Shown: positions 1 through 9,281 of the stretch, one piece after another
How positions within the stretch are numbered: position 1 is the stretch's first letter
Layout: the number at the start of each line of letters is the position of its first letter
Source of the DNA: an uncultured Maricaulis sp.
GTDB lineage: Bacteria; Pseudomonadota; Alphaproteobacteria; Caulobacterales; Maricaulaceae
DNA: 64,000 nt
Direction: 5' to 3'
NCBI RefSeq assembly: GCF_947259345.1
Contig: NZ_CAMYLS010000010.1
Span: 31,185 to 95,184 of the forward strand
Program-made: the position numbers and the translations under genes
Notes under the pieces: model-generated
Database searches by the model: none
Seen by the model: only the letters and a program-made list of their open reading frames with translations
What the model was told of the DNA's origin: nothing

Positions 1-329
1 AGCATGGGCGCGCCGAGCAGGTAATCCTCGGTCGGGCCGCTGCGGCGGCTGCGGGCCTCCCGGACGGCGCGGTGGAAGTCGCGACCGTCGTAGTCGCCGC
101 GACCAATCCAGTAGAGCGCCACCAGATCGGCCTGGGCCTCCTCGTCGAGCGAGCCCAGCCAGTCCTCGATTTCCGTGCGGATCGGATCGACCTCCCCGGT
201 CAGCAGGTTCTCGACCGCATCGGTCTCGCCACTGTCCGGATCCCTCTCGAAATCGTCGATCTGTTCCTTGCTGTCATAGGCGCGGGCCCGGTCTATCAGG
301 GAGCGCACCATTTTTTCTGCGATGTTCAT
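1..329 (-). CDS. DUF3775 domain protein (3' part missing)
   Basis: An open frame reads leftward from an ATG at 329 and runs off the window edge without a stop, giving 109 codons. It begins MNIAEKMVRSLIDRARAYD and contains DWLGSLDEEAQADLVALYWI followed by GRGDYDG. This helical pattern, with an ALYWIGRGDY core, is what I know from the DUF3775 family of small alphaproteobacterial proteins of unknown role. No signal peptide or membrane segment is visible. The gene is divergent from the response regulator that begins at 535. The domain name is from memory; the reading frame is clear. Confidence 0.75.
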   Translation of the reverse strand, partial: MNIAEKMVRSLIDRARAYDSKEQIDDFERDPDSGETDAVENLLTGEVDPIRTEIEDWLGSLDEEAQADLVALYWIGRGDYDGRDFHRAVREARSRRSGPTEDYLLGAPM

Positions 330-534
330 GACCTTGCCTTTCCAAGCTTGCCAAACTGAACGCGACGCAACGGTTTGACGGTAGCACAAGACGGGGTCCC
401 TGTGACGGGCGATCGGGTCGTCCGGCCTGCGACGGTTCAGCGCGTCTGCGCCCCAGCCCGGTCAAGACTTGGTTAAGGCGGCGGGTGCACACTCCGGGCG
501 TCATTTGATTCCCTTGTCGCCATTGCGAGAGACC

Positions 535-1044
535 ATGTCCGGCAGTTTCGACCGCATCCGCGTCCTGATCGTTGAGGACAATGCGCACATGTCGACCATC
601 CTGCGTACCATCCTGCAGGGGTTCGGCGTGCGCACGATCGTGGAAGTGCGCGATGCCGCCGATGCCTTTGAGACAATGCGTGACGTCAATCCGGATTTTG
701 CCCTGGTCGACTACATGCTGGGCGATCTGAACGGGCTGGAATTTACCCGGCTTGTGCGCACCGCGTCGGACAGTGCCAACAAGTATCTGCCCATCGTCAT
801 GGTCACCGGTCACACGGACCGCTCCAAGGTGATCGAGGCGATCAATGCCGGTGTGAATGAATATCTCGCCAAGCCGGTCCGCCCGGTTGATCTTTTCCAC
901 CGCATCTCGGCGCTGATCGAGCGGCCGCGCCGCTTCATCAAGGCCCCGACCTATTTCGGACCGGACCGCCGCCGCCGCCAGGACCCGCGCTATGCCGGCC
1001 CGTGGCGCCGCGATGGTGATGACGAGAAGTCATCCGCGAGCTGA
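535..1044 (+). CDS. Single-domain response regulator (CheY-like) with basic tail
   Basis: The 169-residue product is one receiver domain plus a short tail. The acidic pair E14-D15, phosphoacceptor D59, T91 and K113 are all in the expected positions, so it should accept phosphate. There is no DNA-binding or enzymatic output domain. The last 35 residues are rich in Arg and Asp (FGPDRRRRQDPRYAGPWRRD) and may be a docking or nucleic-acid-contacting tail. The frame is open further upstream to a TTG at 469, but the ATG at 535 starts just before the domain and is preferred. No kinase gene is adjacent; two hybrid kinases lie far away at 40.7 and 48.5 kb. Confidence 0.85.
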   Translation: MSGSFDRIRVLIVEDNAHMSTILRTILQGFGVRTIVEVRDAADAFETMRDVNPDFALVDYMLGDLNGLEFTRLVRTASDSANKYLPIVMVTGHTDRSKVIEAINAGVNEYLAKPVRPVDLFHRISALIERPRRFIKAPTYFGPDRRRRQDPRYAGPWRRDGDDEKSSAS

Positions 1045-1065
1045 CACCCGCCCCGTCGCATCAGG

Positions 1066-1554
1066 CTAATCGACCGCCCGGTCCGTCACGAGGACCACAC
1101 AGGTGGGTTGGTCGCCCATCGCCTGCTCCAGTTCGACAGCGACGGTTACAGCCCTCAGCTCTGAATCATCGACCGTGCAGGTGACGGACGTGTCGGGCGC
1201 CCACTCGAATTCGATCCGGATCGTGTCGCCATAGGGCAGCAGGAAGGTGATGATGCCGCTCAGCGCGTCATCGGGGTTGATACTTCCGGCGCTGTAGAAA
1301 GCCGTCTGGTGAGGCTCGATGGCGGTCCCCGCCAAGGGCGGCTGGCCCCATTCCCCGCTGGTCAGCTCGGTGAAGCCGAGCTCCAGGGGATTCTCACTGT
1401 TCGACTGGATATCGAAGCTCAGGCTGCGCGCAAACTCTTCCTGCAGGCGTTTGGCTTGCACCGGTTTGGGCGTGTCCGGACCCGCTGTTGGCGCTTCGGC
1501 CTGGGCGAGCGGTGTGGACGACAAGGCGATGGCAAGGGCGAGCATGGACAACAT
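1066..1554 (-). CDS. Exported protein, possibly aegerolysin-like
   Basis: The 162-residue product starts with a clear signal peptide (MLSMLALAIALSSTPLAQA). The ATG at 1554 is preferred over the longer frame because it places this signal at the N-terminus. The mature part has an N-terminal helix, then a beta-rich domain with SNSENPLELGFTELTSGEWG, a PP turn, and a hydrophobic Gly-rich strand near DALSGIITFLLPYGD. This succession resembles the aegerolysin/membrane-binding beta-sandwich fold, where a GEW motif and a glycine before a long strand are typical. That match is by eye and tentative. Two cysteines near the C-terminus could form a disulfide. Function is unknown. Confidence 0.6.
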   Translation of the reverse strand: MLSMLALAIALSSTPLAQAEAPTAGPDTPKPVQAKRLQEEFARSLSFDIQSNSENPLELGFTELTSGEWGQPPLAGTAIEPHQTAFYSAGSINPDDALSGIITFLLPYGDTIRIEFEWAPDTSVTCTVDDSELRAVTVAVELEQAMGDQPTCVVLVTDRAVD

Positions 1555-1646
1555 GGGGATCTCTCTTTGTTTGGAGCCCGGAAGGCTTGCATGTCTGCCG
1601 CTAAATCTTCCTGAACCGACGTCCATTGGCTGGACGCGGCGTGCGG

Positions 1647-1991
1647 TCAGCTTCCCTCAAGCGCTGTCTGTTCGACCTCGACCCGCCGGTAAACCGAAAA
1701 CACGATCACGGCCTCTTCCGCTCCGACCGCCTTGCGCTTGCGGATAATGGTCGAGAAATCGGCATTATTGACCAGCAGGTCCGGGCCGAGACGGGTCAAT
1801 TCCTCACGCAGGACAAGCGCTGTGTCGCAACTGAGCGGGGCGCCGCACCCGGAGCGGCAGGCGATGGCATCGGCCTCGCTCAACAAGGCCTGCATGCGCT
1901 GAGCCGCGACCGGATCTCCGACCAGGGCACGCCCATAGGCATCGAAACGGACCTCGTCGAGATGATAGAGAATTCCCCACTCGCTCTGCAT
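1647..1991 (-). CDS. Hypothetical cytoplasmic protein
   Basis: The 114-residue product begins MQSEWGILYHLDEVRFDAYG. The frame continues upstream, but codons there look non-coding (Arg/Pro/Ser-rich), so the ATG at 1991 is chosen. It has no signal peptide or membrane helix. A cluster of three cysteines (ACRSGCGAPLSC) around residues 43-55 might bind metal or form a disulfide. I do not recognise a family. It lies 73 bases downstream of the threonine aldolase gene on the same strand and may be cotranscribed with it. Confidence 0.55.
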   Translation of the reverse strand: MQSEWGILYHLDEVRFDAYGRALVGDPVAAQRMQALLSEADAIACRSGCGAPLSCDTALVLREELTRLGPDLLVNNADFSTIIRKRKAVGAEEAVIVFSVYRRVEVEQTALEGS

Positions 1992-2064
1992 GTGGCTCTC
2001 CGCACAACACGCCCTGAGTGTACCCGTTTTGTTCCGTCGCTTCAAGCGGCAAGCCGCGAAGGTG

Positions 2065-3081
2065 TCAAAGGGCGGCGAGGGCCGCCTTGATCTCGGCCTC
2101 GGTCGAGCACCAGCTCGTGACGAAGCGGGCGGACCCGTCCGGCCATTGGTAGAATTGGGCGCCGGCCTTGCGCAGCCGGGTGGCGAGGGCGTCGTCCAGA
2201 CGAACGAAGATTTCATTGCCGTCGACCGGGTGCAGGACGTCTGCGCCGTTCCGGGCGGCAAAACCATCGGCCAGTGCCCGTGCCCGGGCATTCGCCGTGC
2301 GCGCGAGATCGAGCCAGAGATCATCCTTCAGCCAGGCTTCGAACTGGGCCGCCATGAAACGCATTTTCGGCGCCATGTGCCCGGCCCGTTTCTGACGCGC
2401 CTGCAGCTCCTCAAACCGGTCCATGACCGAGGGGAAGAGGATGACGGCCTCGGCGCCCAGGGCACCATTCTTGGTGGCGCCGAAGCAGAGTGCGTCGACA
2501 CCGGCCTTCCAGGTCAGCTCGGCCGGGCTGCAGCCGAGTGTGACCAGGGCATTGGCGAAGCGGGCGCCGTCCATATGGACGAAAGCGGGGCGTTCCTTGA
2601 CCCGGCGGGCGCGGTCTTTAACCTCGGACGGCGTGTAGGCCGTACCGCTTTCGCTCAGATTGGACAGGGACAATACCCGCACCGGGCTGGTGTGGACGAA
2701 TCCTTCGGGGATCTCGCCCAGCGCCCGATCAAGCGCGCCCAGGCTGATCTTGGCATGATCGCCTTGCAGCGGGATCAGCTTGCCGCCTCCGGTGAAGAAT
2801 TCCGGCGCCCCGCGCTCATCGCGATGAATATGCGCCTCATCATGGCAAAGAATGGCGCCGTGGGACGGACACAGGACGGACAGGGCCAGCGCATTCGACG
2901 CCGTGCCCGAGACCGCAAAGAGGACTTTCAGATCGGTCTCGAAAATCTCCTTCAGCCGCGCCTCGACCCGGGCCGAGATCGGGTCGGCACCGTAGGACGG
3001 AGCGAAATCGCGATTGGCCGCTGACAGCGCGTCGATCAGATCAGGATGGGCGGGGGCGGTGGTGTCGGAGAGGAAATTCAT
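2065..3081 (-). CDS. ltaE: Low-specificity L-threonine aldolase
   Basis: This 338-residue PLP enzyme of fold type I cleaves L-threonine or L-allo-threonine to glycine and acetaldehyde. It begins MNFLSDTTAPAHPDLIDAL, the usual start of the beta-eliminating-lyase/threonine aldolase family. The cofactor aspartate sits in HMDGARFANAL, and the PLP lysine is in the FGATKNGALG segment near residue 200. The frame is open upstream to 3228, but the ATG at 3081 matches the family start. The upstream TonB-like gene ends 31 bases before it on the same strand. Length is normal for the family. Confidence 0.9.
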   Translation of the reverse strand: MNFLSDTTAPAHPDLIDALSAANRDFAPSYGADPISARVEARLKEIFETDLKVLFAVSGTASNALALSVLCPSHGAILCHDEAHIHRDERGAPEFFTGGGKLIPLQGDHAKISLGALDRALGEIPEGFVHTSPVRVLSLSNLSESGTAYTPSEVKDRARRVKERPAFVHMDGARFANALVTLGCSPAELTWKAGVDALCFGATKNGALGAEAVILFPSVMDRFEELQARQKRAGHMAPKMRFMAAQFEAWLKDDLWLDLARTANARARALADGFAARNGADVLHPVDGNEIFVRLDDALATRLRKAGAQFYQWPDGSARFVTSWCSTEAEIKAALAAL

Positions 3082-3112
3082 TCCCGTAATGGACAGATCA
3101 AGCCACGCCGCG

Positions 3113-3907
3113 TCAATCGCCGAAGGCGGGGTCCGGCACAAGCGGCGGCAGGGTGTCGCGCATCTGGTCAGCCGAGGACGTGAAACGGGCAGACGGATCG
3201 GCCAAGGTCGGCTGGCCACCCAGATCACGGCCGGGAAAACCGTTTCGTGCGAATAGCGCCTGGATCTGCTCCGCGGTCATCTGCGCCATGGCGGCGCGAC
3301 CGCGGGCGATATTCTCCTCGCTGGCATATTGCAGCATGGGCAGGCCATCGCTGGCCATGAAAGGCGTGCAAGCCAAGGCTCGACGATTGGCATCTGATGT
3401 CGACTGGCAAAAGACCGAGCGAACGGCATATTCAGTACCACCGCCACCGCCCGGGAAGGGTATGGCCGCCCGGTCATCATTGAAGGGATTGGTGTCGCTG
3501 AGAATGTTTGGCGCTTCGTCGCCACCGGCGGGCTCAGGGCTGACCTCGGCCAAGTGTTCTGCGGCGGGATTGGCAACCGGTTCCGGTGTGGTCTCCGGCG
3601 AGACCTCGGGCGCGGCGTCGGGCTCTACCGCGTCTTCGATCTCTGAGACTGGTTCCGGGTCAGGTTCAGTCACCGGCTCAGGCTCAGGCTCCGGCTCGAT
3701 GACCGGGTCCGTGACGAAGACGATATCGAGCACGTCGGGTTCGGGGGGGATCGCGTCAGGTCTCGGCATGAAGATCAGGCCGGTGACGATCAATGTGTTG
3801 ATGGCAAGCGCCATCGCGCCGGCGGTCAGACGGCGACGCAAGGCTTCGGAAAGGGGCGTCAAAAACACCACGCCCGGTCGTTCCTCTCGCTCGGCCCCCG
3901 CCGTCAC
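3113..3907 (-). CDS. TonB-like inner-membrane protein with EP-rich linker
   Basis: The 264-residue product has a short cytoplasmic N-terminus, one membrane helix at about residues 28-47 (AGAMALAINTLIVTGLIFM), then about 90 residues dominated by Glu-Pro dipeptides, and a periplasmic C-terminal domain with two cysteines (VFCQST and LACTPF). This layout is TonB-like: an anchor followed by a rigid, periplasm-spanning arm. However, the C-terminal domain is not an obvious TonB fold, so an energy-transducing role is not claimed. The start is a GTG preceded by AGGA. It sits 31 bases upstream of the threonine aldolase gene. Confidence 0.6.
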   Translation of the reverse strand: MTAGAEREERPGVVFLTPLSEALRRRLTAGAMALAINTLIVTGLIFMPRPDAIPPEPDVLDIVFVTDPVIEPEPEPEPVTEPDPEPVSEIEDAVEPDAAPEVSPETTPEPVANPAAEHLAEVSPEPAGGDEAPNILSDTNPFNDDRAAIPFPGGGGGTEYAVRSVFCQSTSDANRRALACTPFMASDGLPMLQYASEENIARGRAAMAQMTAEQIQALFARNGFPGRDLGGQPTLADPSARFTSSADQMRDTLPPLVPDPAFGD

Positions 3908-3967
3908 GCATCCTGCTTAGACCAGTGCGTGAGGTGTGACCAGACAGGCCGACGCAAAAGTGTCGAC

Positions 3968-4546
3968 TCAGAGCCTTGCGGCGGGTTCGGCCCAGACGAC
4001 ATAGCGCTCTGGCCCGGGCACCAGGCTGCCGAAGGGCCAGCAGGTCACGAGGGCGAGCCGGGTCGGGCCGAGCGCCGGTTCGATGCCGGATCGTGCGGCG
4101 TCCACCACGTCCATGCCGGTGACACGATAGCGCAGCGGCGCCTGGCCCGCCTGCTCGACAACGATGAGATCACCCGGCCGGACCGCTTCGAGAAAGGCAA
4201 AATGCGTGTCGCGGTGGGCGGCGATCACGCTGACGCCCGGCTCACCCGGCCGGGCCGAGGCCCCCAGCAGTGTCGGGCCGAAGGCCAGGGCTTCACTGCC
4301 GCCATCCGACAGGATGATGGCGTGTTCGCCGAGAGACGGGACGGAGAGCCGCGCCACGGGCCGAAAATCGGCCCAGGGCCATGGTGTGGACGCGGACTCC
4401 CCGTCGATTGCGCGGGTCCAGGACTGTGCGAGGAGGACCTGCGCAATATCGGCCTTCAACCCCAGCCAGGCGCCTTGTGCGAAGACGAGGCATCCGGCGG
4501 CCAGAAGGCCGAGGGCGAGGCGGTGTGTCGGCCTGCCGATCACCAC
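3968..4546 (-). CDS. Class GN sortase
   Basis: This 192-residue transpeptidase has one N-terminal membrane helix (residues 9-29). The sortase catalytic residues are all visible: H111 in AAHRDTHF, C169 in LVTCWPFG and R181 in GPERYVV. The TCWPFG and C-terminal pattern are those of the Gram-negative (marine proteobacterial) class GN sortases. The start is a GTG at 4546, with a second GTG at 4543; both overlap the stop of the upstream gene, so the two are translationally coupled. The upstream gene encodes the expected substrate, a VIT-vWA protein with a C-terminal sorting signal. Sortases in this class normally have a single dedicated target. Confidence 0.93.
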   Translation of the reverse strand: MVIGRPTHRLALGLLAAGCLVFAQGAWLGLKADIAQVLLAQSWTRAIDGESASTPWPWADFRPVARLSVPSLGEHAIILSDGGSEALAFGPTLLGASARPGEPGVSVIAAHRDTHFAFLEAVRPGDLIVVEQAGQAPLRYRVTGMDVVDAARSGIEPALGPTRLALVTCWPFGSLVPGPERYVVWAEPAARL

Positions 4547-6771
4547 AGACGCTCCCCGCGGCGCGTGACCAGCCAGATCAAAGCGAGGATCATCATCAGG
4601 GCACCCAGTCCCATCAGGATCTCGCGCGGTGTCGCGGTCGCCGGCAGGGCCAGGCCATTGGCGCGTTCGGCTTCACCGCCGGCGACCGGCGCGGCGAGCC
4701 GGGCAAACAGGCGGGCGTCAGCCCTTGCGTGCTGAACCGGTGCAGCCTCGCGCTCGCGTATCGAGTCGAAATCCCAGCCTTCCGGGGTCATGACCGGGAC
4801 ATCGCGCGCTGCCAGCGGGGTGCCATCCGGACGGGCCGGCGTGACGTCGACCGCAACCAGGCTGGTCAAGCGAGAGACTAGGTCAAAGTCGAGAGCGGTT
4901 TCCAGCACGGCTGCGTCAATCTCGGCCTGGCTGGCGCCCTGGAAGCGGCTTTCCTCGAGGGCCCGGATCCGGTTGCGCCCGAACAGGGCGGCAATGCCCT
5001 GACCTTCGCGGGCATTGGCGAGCGACAGGGTTTCGCGCCACATTGAACCGGCCAGCGCGCCCTCGATGACCATCACGCCGTCGCGTCGGCCCAGCCGGGC
5101 GGTCAGGGTGACCGGTTCGCCATGATAGAGGTCAGGCAGCGGTGCCGGCCAGATCTCGCTCAGCGCGTCCTCCGGGAAGAGGGCATCAAGATCGGTCATG
5201 ACCGGCCGCTCCAGGGCCGTGAACAGCGCTTCCATGCGGGCTTCAACCTCGGAAACCTGGCCGATATGGGTGAAGGTGCCACGGCCGAGGCGGGCGGCCC
5301 GACTCATGAAGTAGGCATTTGGCGCGGACCCGATCCCGACCGGGAAGAGGCGTGAACGGCCCAGGCGGTCATTGATGGCGGAGAAGAGCTGGGCTTCATT
5401 GCCGATCGCGCCATCGGTGAGGAAGACGATCTGGCGCACCCGTTCGTCAGAGTCGATGTCCGCATCACGCAAAGCGGCATTGAGCGCCGGCAGCATTTCC
5501 GTACCGCCCTGCGCCTCGAGCCGGCGGGCGAAGGCGAGCGCCCGCGCGATATTGCCGTGGCTGGCCGGGACCGCTTCGGGGAAGAGCTGGTCCATCGTGT
5601 TGTCGAAGCGAATGACATTGAAGTGGTCAGTCGGTTCCAGGCGTTGCAGGGCGGTGATGAGAGCCGCGCGGGCCTGACGCATTGATGCGCCGCCCATGGA
5701 GCCGGAATTGTCGATCACGAAAATGGTTTCGCGGTCGCGGCGCGCAATGGCATCGCTCATCTCTGCCGGTGGCAGGACCTGGGCCAAAAGATAGGTCTCG
5801 CCGTCCCATTCCTCGATGAAGAGGGCGGCGCTGGCGGCATGCGGGTCGGCGGGGCGCCAGGTCAGTACGAAATCGCGATTGGCCGGGATCGGGCCGGCGG
5901 CCAGCGAGACGCGGGCGGTCTCGTCCGGCAGGCGCTCAACGAGAGTGGCGTGATAAAGGCTGGCCACCTCGCCGAGCGTAAAACCGGCATCGAGTTCGGC
6001 GGTGATGGTGACCGGCAGGCGCAGCTGGTCGCGCGGCTCAACGGACGGATGCAGGATGGGCGGTGTAATGCGGGCAACGTCCGGAACGGCGGGACTGTTA
6101 GCCAGCCCGGTCGAGGCCAACAGATAATCGCTGCCCTGCGGAATGTAGCGCGGGGTCAGGCCGAGCGGCTGGCGAAGCTCGTAACGTCCGTCCGAATAGC
6201 GCGCAACGCTCTGGTATTCCAGCTGCACGATGATGGTCTCGCCCGGGCCGATATTGGCAACCGAGGTGGTGAACATGTTGGGGCGTTCCTGCTCCACGAG
6301 GCTGGCGCGCTGACCATTGCGGCGCGCGGTCTCATAAGTGCGGCGGGCCTGCTGGCGCTCCTGGATCTCCCCCTCGATGAAACGGTCACCGACCTGCATG
6401 CGCAGCCGGTCGACGCCGCTATCCTCGGGCATGGGAAAGACATAGGTCGCCTCGACCCAGGCATCCGACGGGTTTTCAAAGCGCTGGGTGATCGTGGCAC
6501 GGACCACCGGGCCGGAAATGTCGAAGGCGATGTCGGTGGCGACCATGGGCGCGGGAATGTAGCGGCCCGGTTCGATCGTGCGGATCAGCAGCGCGCCCTC
6601 ATTGATCTCGGAGAGGCGGACCAGCTGGCCTTCGTCAATCTCGCCGGGCGCCGGTGTGTCGGCCCGGGCATCTGACCAGAGCAGCAAGGTGGCGGCGAGT
6701 GCCGCGACGGCGAGGAGAAGCCCGAACCAGGCTTGTGACCCGGCTGTCTGGTGCGTGCGTGTGGTCGCCAT
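4540..6771 (-). CDS. Marine proteobacterial sortase target protein (VIT + vWA)
   Basis: The 743-residue exported protein has an N-terminal signal or anchor (residues 12-34). A VIT (vault/inter-alpha-trypsin) domain spans about residues 50-200. A von Willebrand A domain spans about 345-520, with the metal-site motif DNSGS near residues 352-356. The C-terminus carries a sorting signal: LPATAT, then a hydrophobic helix (MGLGALMMILALIWLV) and a basic tail (TRRGERLW). This is the layout of the TIGR03788 sortase-target family. The ATG at 6771 is preceded by GAGG; the longer upstream frame lacks support. It is the first gene of a two-gene operon with the sortase. It is probably displayed on the cell surface and may bind a metal-dependent ligand. 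Confidence 0.92.
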   Translation of the reverse strand: MATTRTHQTAGSQAWFGLLLAVAALAATLLLWSDARADTPAPGEIDEGQLVRLSEINEGALLIRTIEPGRYIPAPMVATDIAFDISGPVVRATITQRFENPSDAWVEATYVFPMPEDSGVDRLRMQVGDRFIEGEIQERQQARRTYETARRNGQRASLVEQERPNMFTTSVANIGPGETIIVQLEYQSVARYSDGRYELRQPLGLTPRYIPQGSDYLLASTGLANSPAVPDVARITPPILHPSVEPRDQLRLPVTITAELDAGFTLGEVASLYHATLVERLPDETARVSLAAGPIPANRDFVLTWRPADPHAASAALFIEEWDGETYLLAQVLPPAEMSDAIARRDRETIFVIDNSGSMGGASMRQARAALITALQRLEPTDHFNVIRFDNTMDQLFPEAVPASHGNIARALAFARRLEAQGGTEMLPALNAALRDADIDSDERVRQIVFLTDGAIGNEAQLFSAINDRLGRSRLFPVGIGSAPNAYFMSRAARLGRGTFTHIGQVSEVEARMEALFTALERPVMTDLDALFPEDALSEIWPAPLPDLYHGEPVTLTARLGRRDGVMVIEGALAGSMWRETLSLANAREGQGIAALFGRNRIRALEESRFQGASQAEIDAAVLETALDFDLVSRLTSLVAVDVTPARPDGTPLAARDVPVMTPEGWDFDSIREREAAPVQHARADARLFARLAAPVAGGEAERANGLALPATATPREILMGLGALMMILALIWLVTRRGERLW

Positions 6772-6992
6772 GCGAACCTCCCCGATATGTGCCGGCCGCC
6801 CCGTTCTGCGAGGGTGTTTGCGGAGCGACCGGCGTCCCTGTCCACGGTCACGCTGGTCCCCGATCACGAAGGTGACAGGGCGGTAATGCGGCGATTGCGG
6901 GGAGAATTGGGGCGATGTCAGGGCGGGGCGTATCGGGGCGAACCGGGGTGAGGCATGCAGAATTGCTGCCCCCCATGGGCGATCTTGCATAG

Positions 6993-8270
<1,278 letters not shown>

Positions 8271-8309
8271 TTATAGAAATTATCAATGTCAGGGCCAATA
8301 AATCCTGAT

Positions 8310-8338
8310 TTGAATTATGGAGGTGGGACGCCTACATA
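8310..8338 (+). promoter_or_regulatory. dps promoter
   Basis: TTGAAT (8310-8315) and TACATA (8333-8338) are separated by exactly 17 bases, in an AT-rich stretch unusual for this genome. The dps start codon at 8390 follows, with AAGGAG at 8378-8383. I looked for an OxyR-type operator in the AT-rich stretch at 8270-8310 and the match was poor. Confidence 0.55.
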
Positions 8339-8389
8339 GAACAGGACGCCGCGGCATGGCCGCACGCGAATGACAACAAGGAGAATGAT

Positions 8390-8857
8390 ATGAGCATCAA
8401 TATGGGTCTGTCCGACGCACAACGTGAAGCCATGGCCAGCGCTGTGACCGCCGTCCTGGCAGACACGTATGCGCTCTACTTCAAGACGCATGTCTATCAC
8501 TGGAATGTCACCGGACCGCGCTTTCACGATCTGCACGCCCTGTTCGAGACCCAGTATAACGAGCTGTGGATGGCGACCGATGTGATCGCCGAGCGCATCC
8601 GCGCCCTCGATGTTGTCGCTCCGCGCTCCTATGACGAGATGTCCAGCGCCGCGGCGATCAAGTCCGGCGGCGAGGCCAAGGACGCCAATGACATGCTGCG
8701 TGACCTGCTCAAGGGCCATGAGACAGTTGTTGCCACGATCCGCAAGGCGCTCGACCTGGCCGGCGAGCATGGCGATGAAGCGACCGCGGATATCCTGACG
8801 CCGCGTCTCACCGAGCATGAAAAATCCGCCTGGATGTTGCGGTCCACAATCGGCTGA
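8390..8857 (+). CDS. dps: Dps-family ferritin-like protein
   Basis: The 155-residue product is a DNA-protecting miniferritin. Twelve subunits normally form a shell that oxidises and stores iron using peroxide. The intersubunit ferroxidase ligands are present: H37 in HVYHWNVTG, H49 in FHDLHALF, and D64 and E68 in ATDVIAERI. The N-terminal tail is short (about 12 residues) and carries few basic residues, so strong DNA binding is not assured. A strong Shine-Dalgarno (AAGGAG, spacing 6) and a good promoter precede it, and a rho-independent terminator follows. Length is typical of the family. Confidence 0.93.
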   Translation: MSINMGLSDAQREAMASAVTAVLADTYALYFKTHVYHWNVTGPRFHDLHALFETQYNELWMATDVIAERIRALDVVAPRSYDEMSSAAAIKSGGEAKDANDMLRDLLKGHETVVATIRKALDLAGEHGDEATADILTPRLTEHEKSAWMLRSTIG

Positions 8858-8882
8858 TCTGTCGGATCGGTTCGTTGACGAG

Positions 8883-8910
8883 AGCCCCGGTGCCTGGCGC
8901 CGGGGCTTTT
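8883..8910 (+). terminator. Rho-independent terminator of dps
   Basis: AGCCCCGG (8883-8890) pairs perfectly with CCGGGGCT (8900-8907), followed by a T run. It lies 26 bases after the dps stop codon. Confidence 0.8.
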
Positions 8911-8925
8911 CTCTGGGCGCTCGGC

Positions 8926-9112
8926 AAAAAAATGCCCCGGCTCTGGGGAGAGCCGGGGCAGTGATTGTGAAGCGGGCCGGGGAAGCCCGAAAAAGATGGC
9001 GCCGGGTCCTAAAGGGGAGGAGAGGGACCCGGCGCGATGTTGCGCGCCCAAATGGGGAGGAGAGGCGCACAAAACTCAGATGGGGAGATCTGAGGAGCGG
9101 CTGTTCGCCGCG
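8926..9112 (-). ncRNA. Candidate small RNA with anti-Shine-Dalgarno hairpin loops (alpha-r14/cuckoo-like)
   Basis: Read on the minus strand, this gene-free stretch folds into five successive hairpins. The stems are 9094-9088/9081-9075 (7 bp, loop CTCCCC), 9068-9064/9048-9044 (loop holding CTCCTCCCC), 9035-9025/9009-8999 (11 perfect bp, loop CTCTCCTCCCCTTTA) and 8989-8985/8977-8973 (loop TTCCCCG). A terminator stem at 8960-8951/8942-8933 is followed by seven T residues (8932-8926). Unpaired CUCCUCCC loops plus a terminator are the signature of alphaproteobacterial alpha-r14 and 'cuckoo' (CcsR) RNAs, which bind ribosome binding sites. A weak promoter (CTGCCA at 9148-9143, TATACA at 9125-9120, spacing 17) would start transcription near 9112. 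No protein is encoded. The family link is inferred; strand and structure are seen directly. Confidence 0.65.
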
Positions 9113-9281
9113 TCGGGTGTGTATATGGGCGATTTGCGCTGATGGCAGAAGTGCCATGGCGGCATGTCAGTTATGCAGAAACGCGAGGGCTGAATGCTTT
9201 TCGTCATGCATTGCTGCATTGTTGCCATAATTGGCCAGGACCAGGCGCAAAACCGGCGTGATTGACCAATTGACCCGTCTG

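Noticed and set aside
5839..6675. Plus-strand 278-residue frame
   Set aside because: Shadow inside the VIT region of the sortase-target gene.
8926..9112. CRISPR array or plus-strand CsrA-decoy RNA
   Set aside because: GGGGAGG copies are unevenly spaced and unlike CRISPR repeats. The T run sits at the minus-strand end, so the RNA is more likely transcribed leftward.
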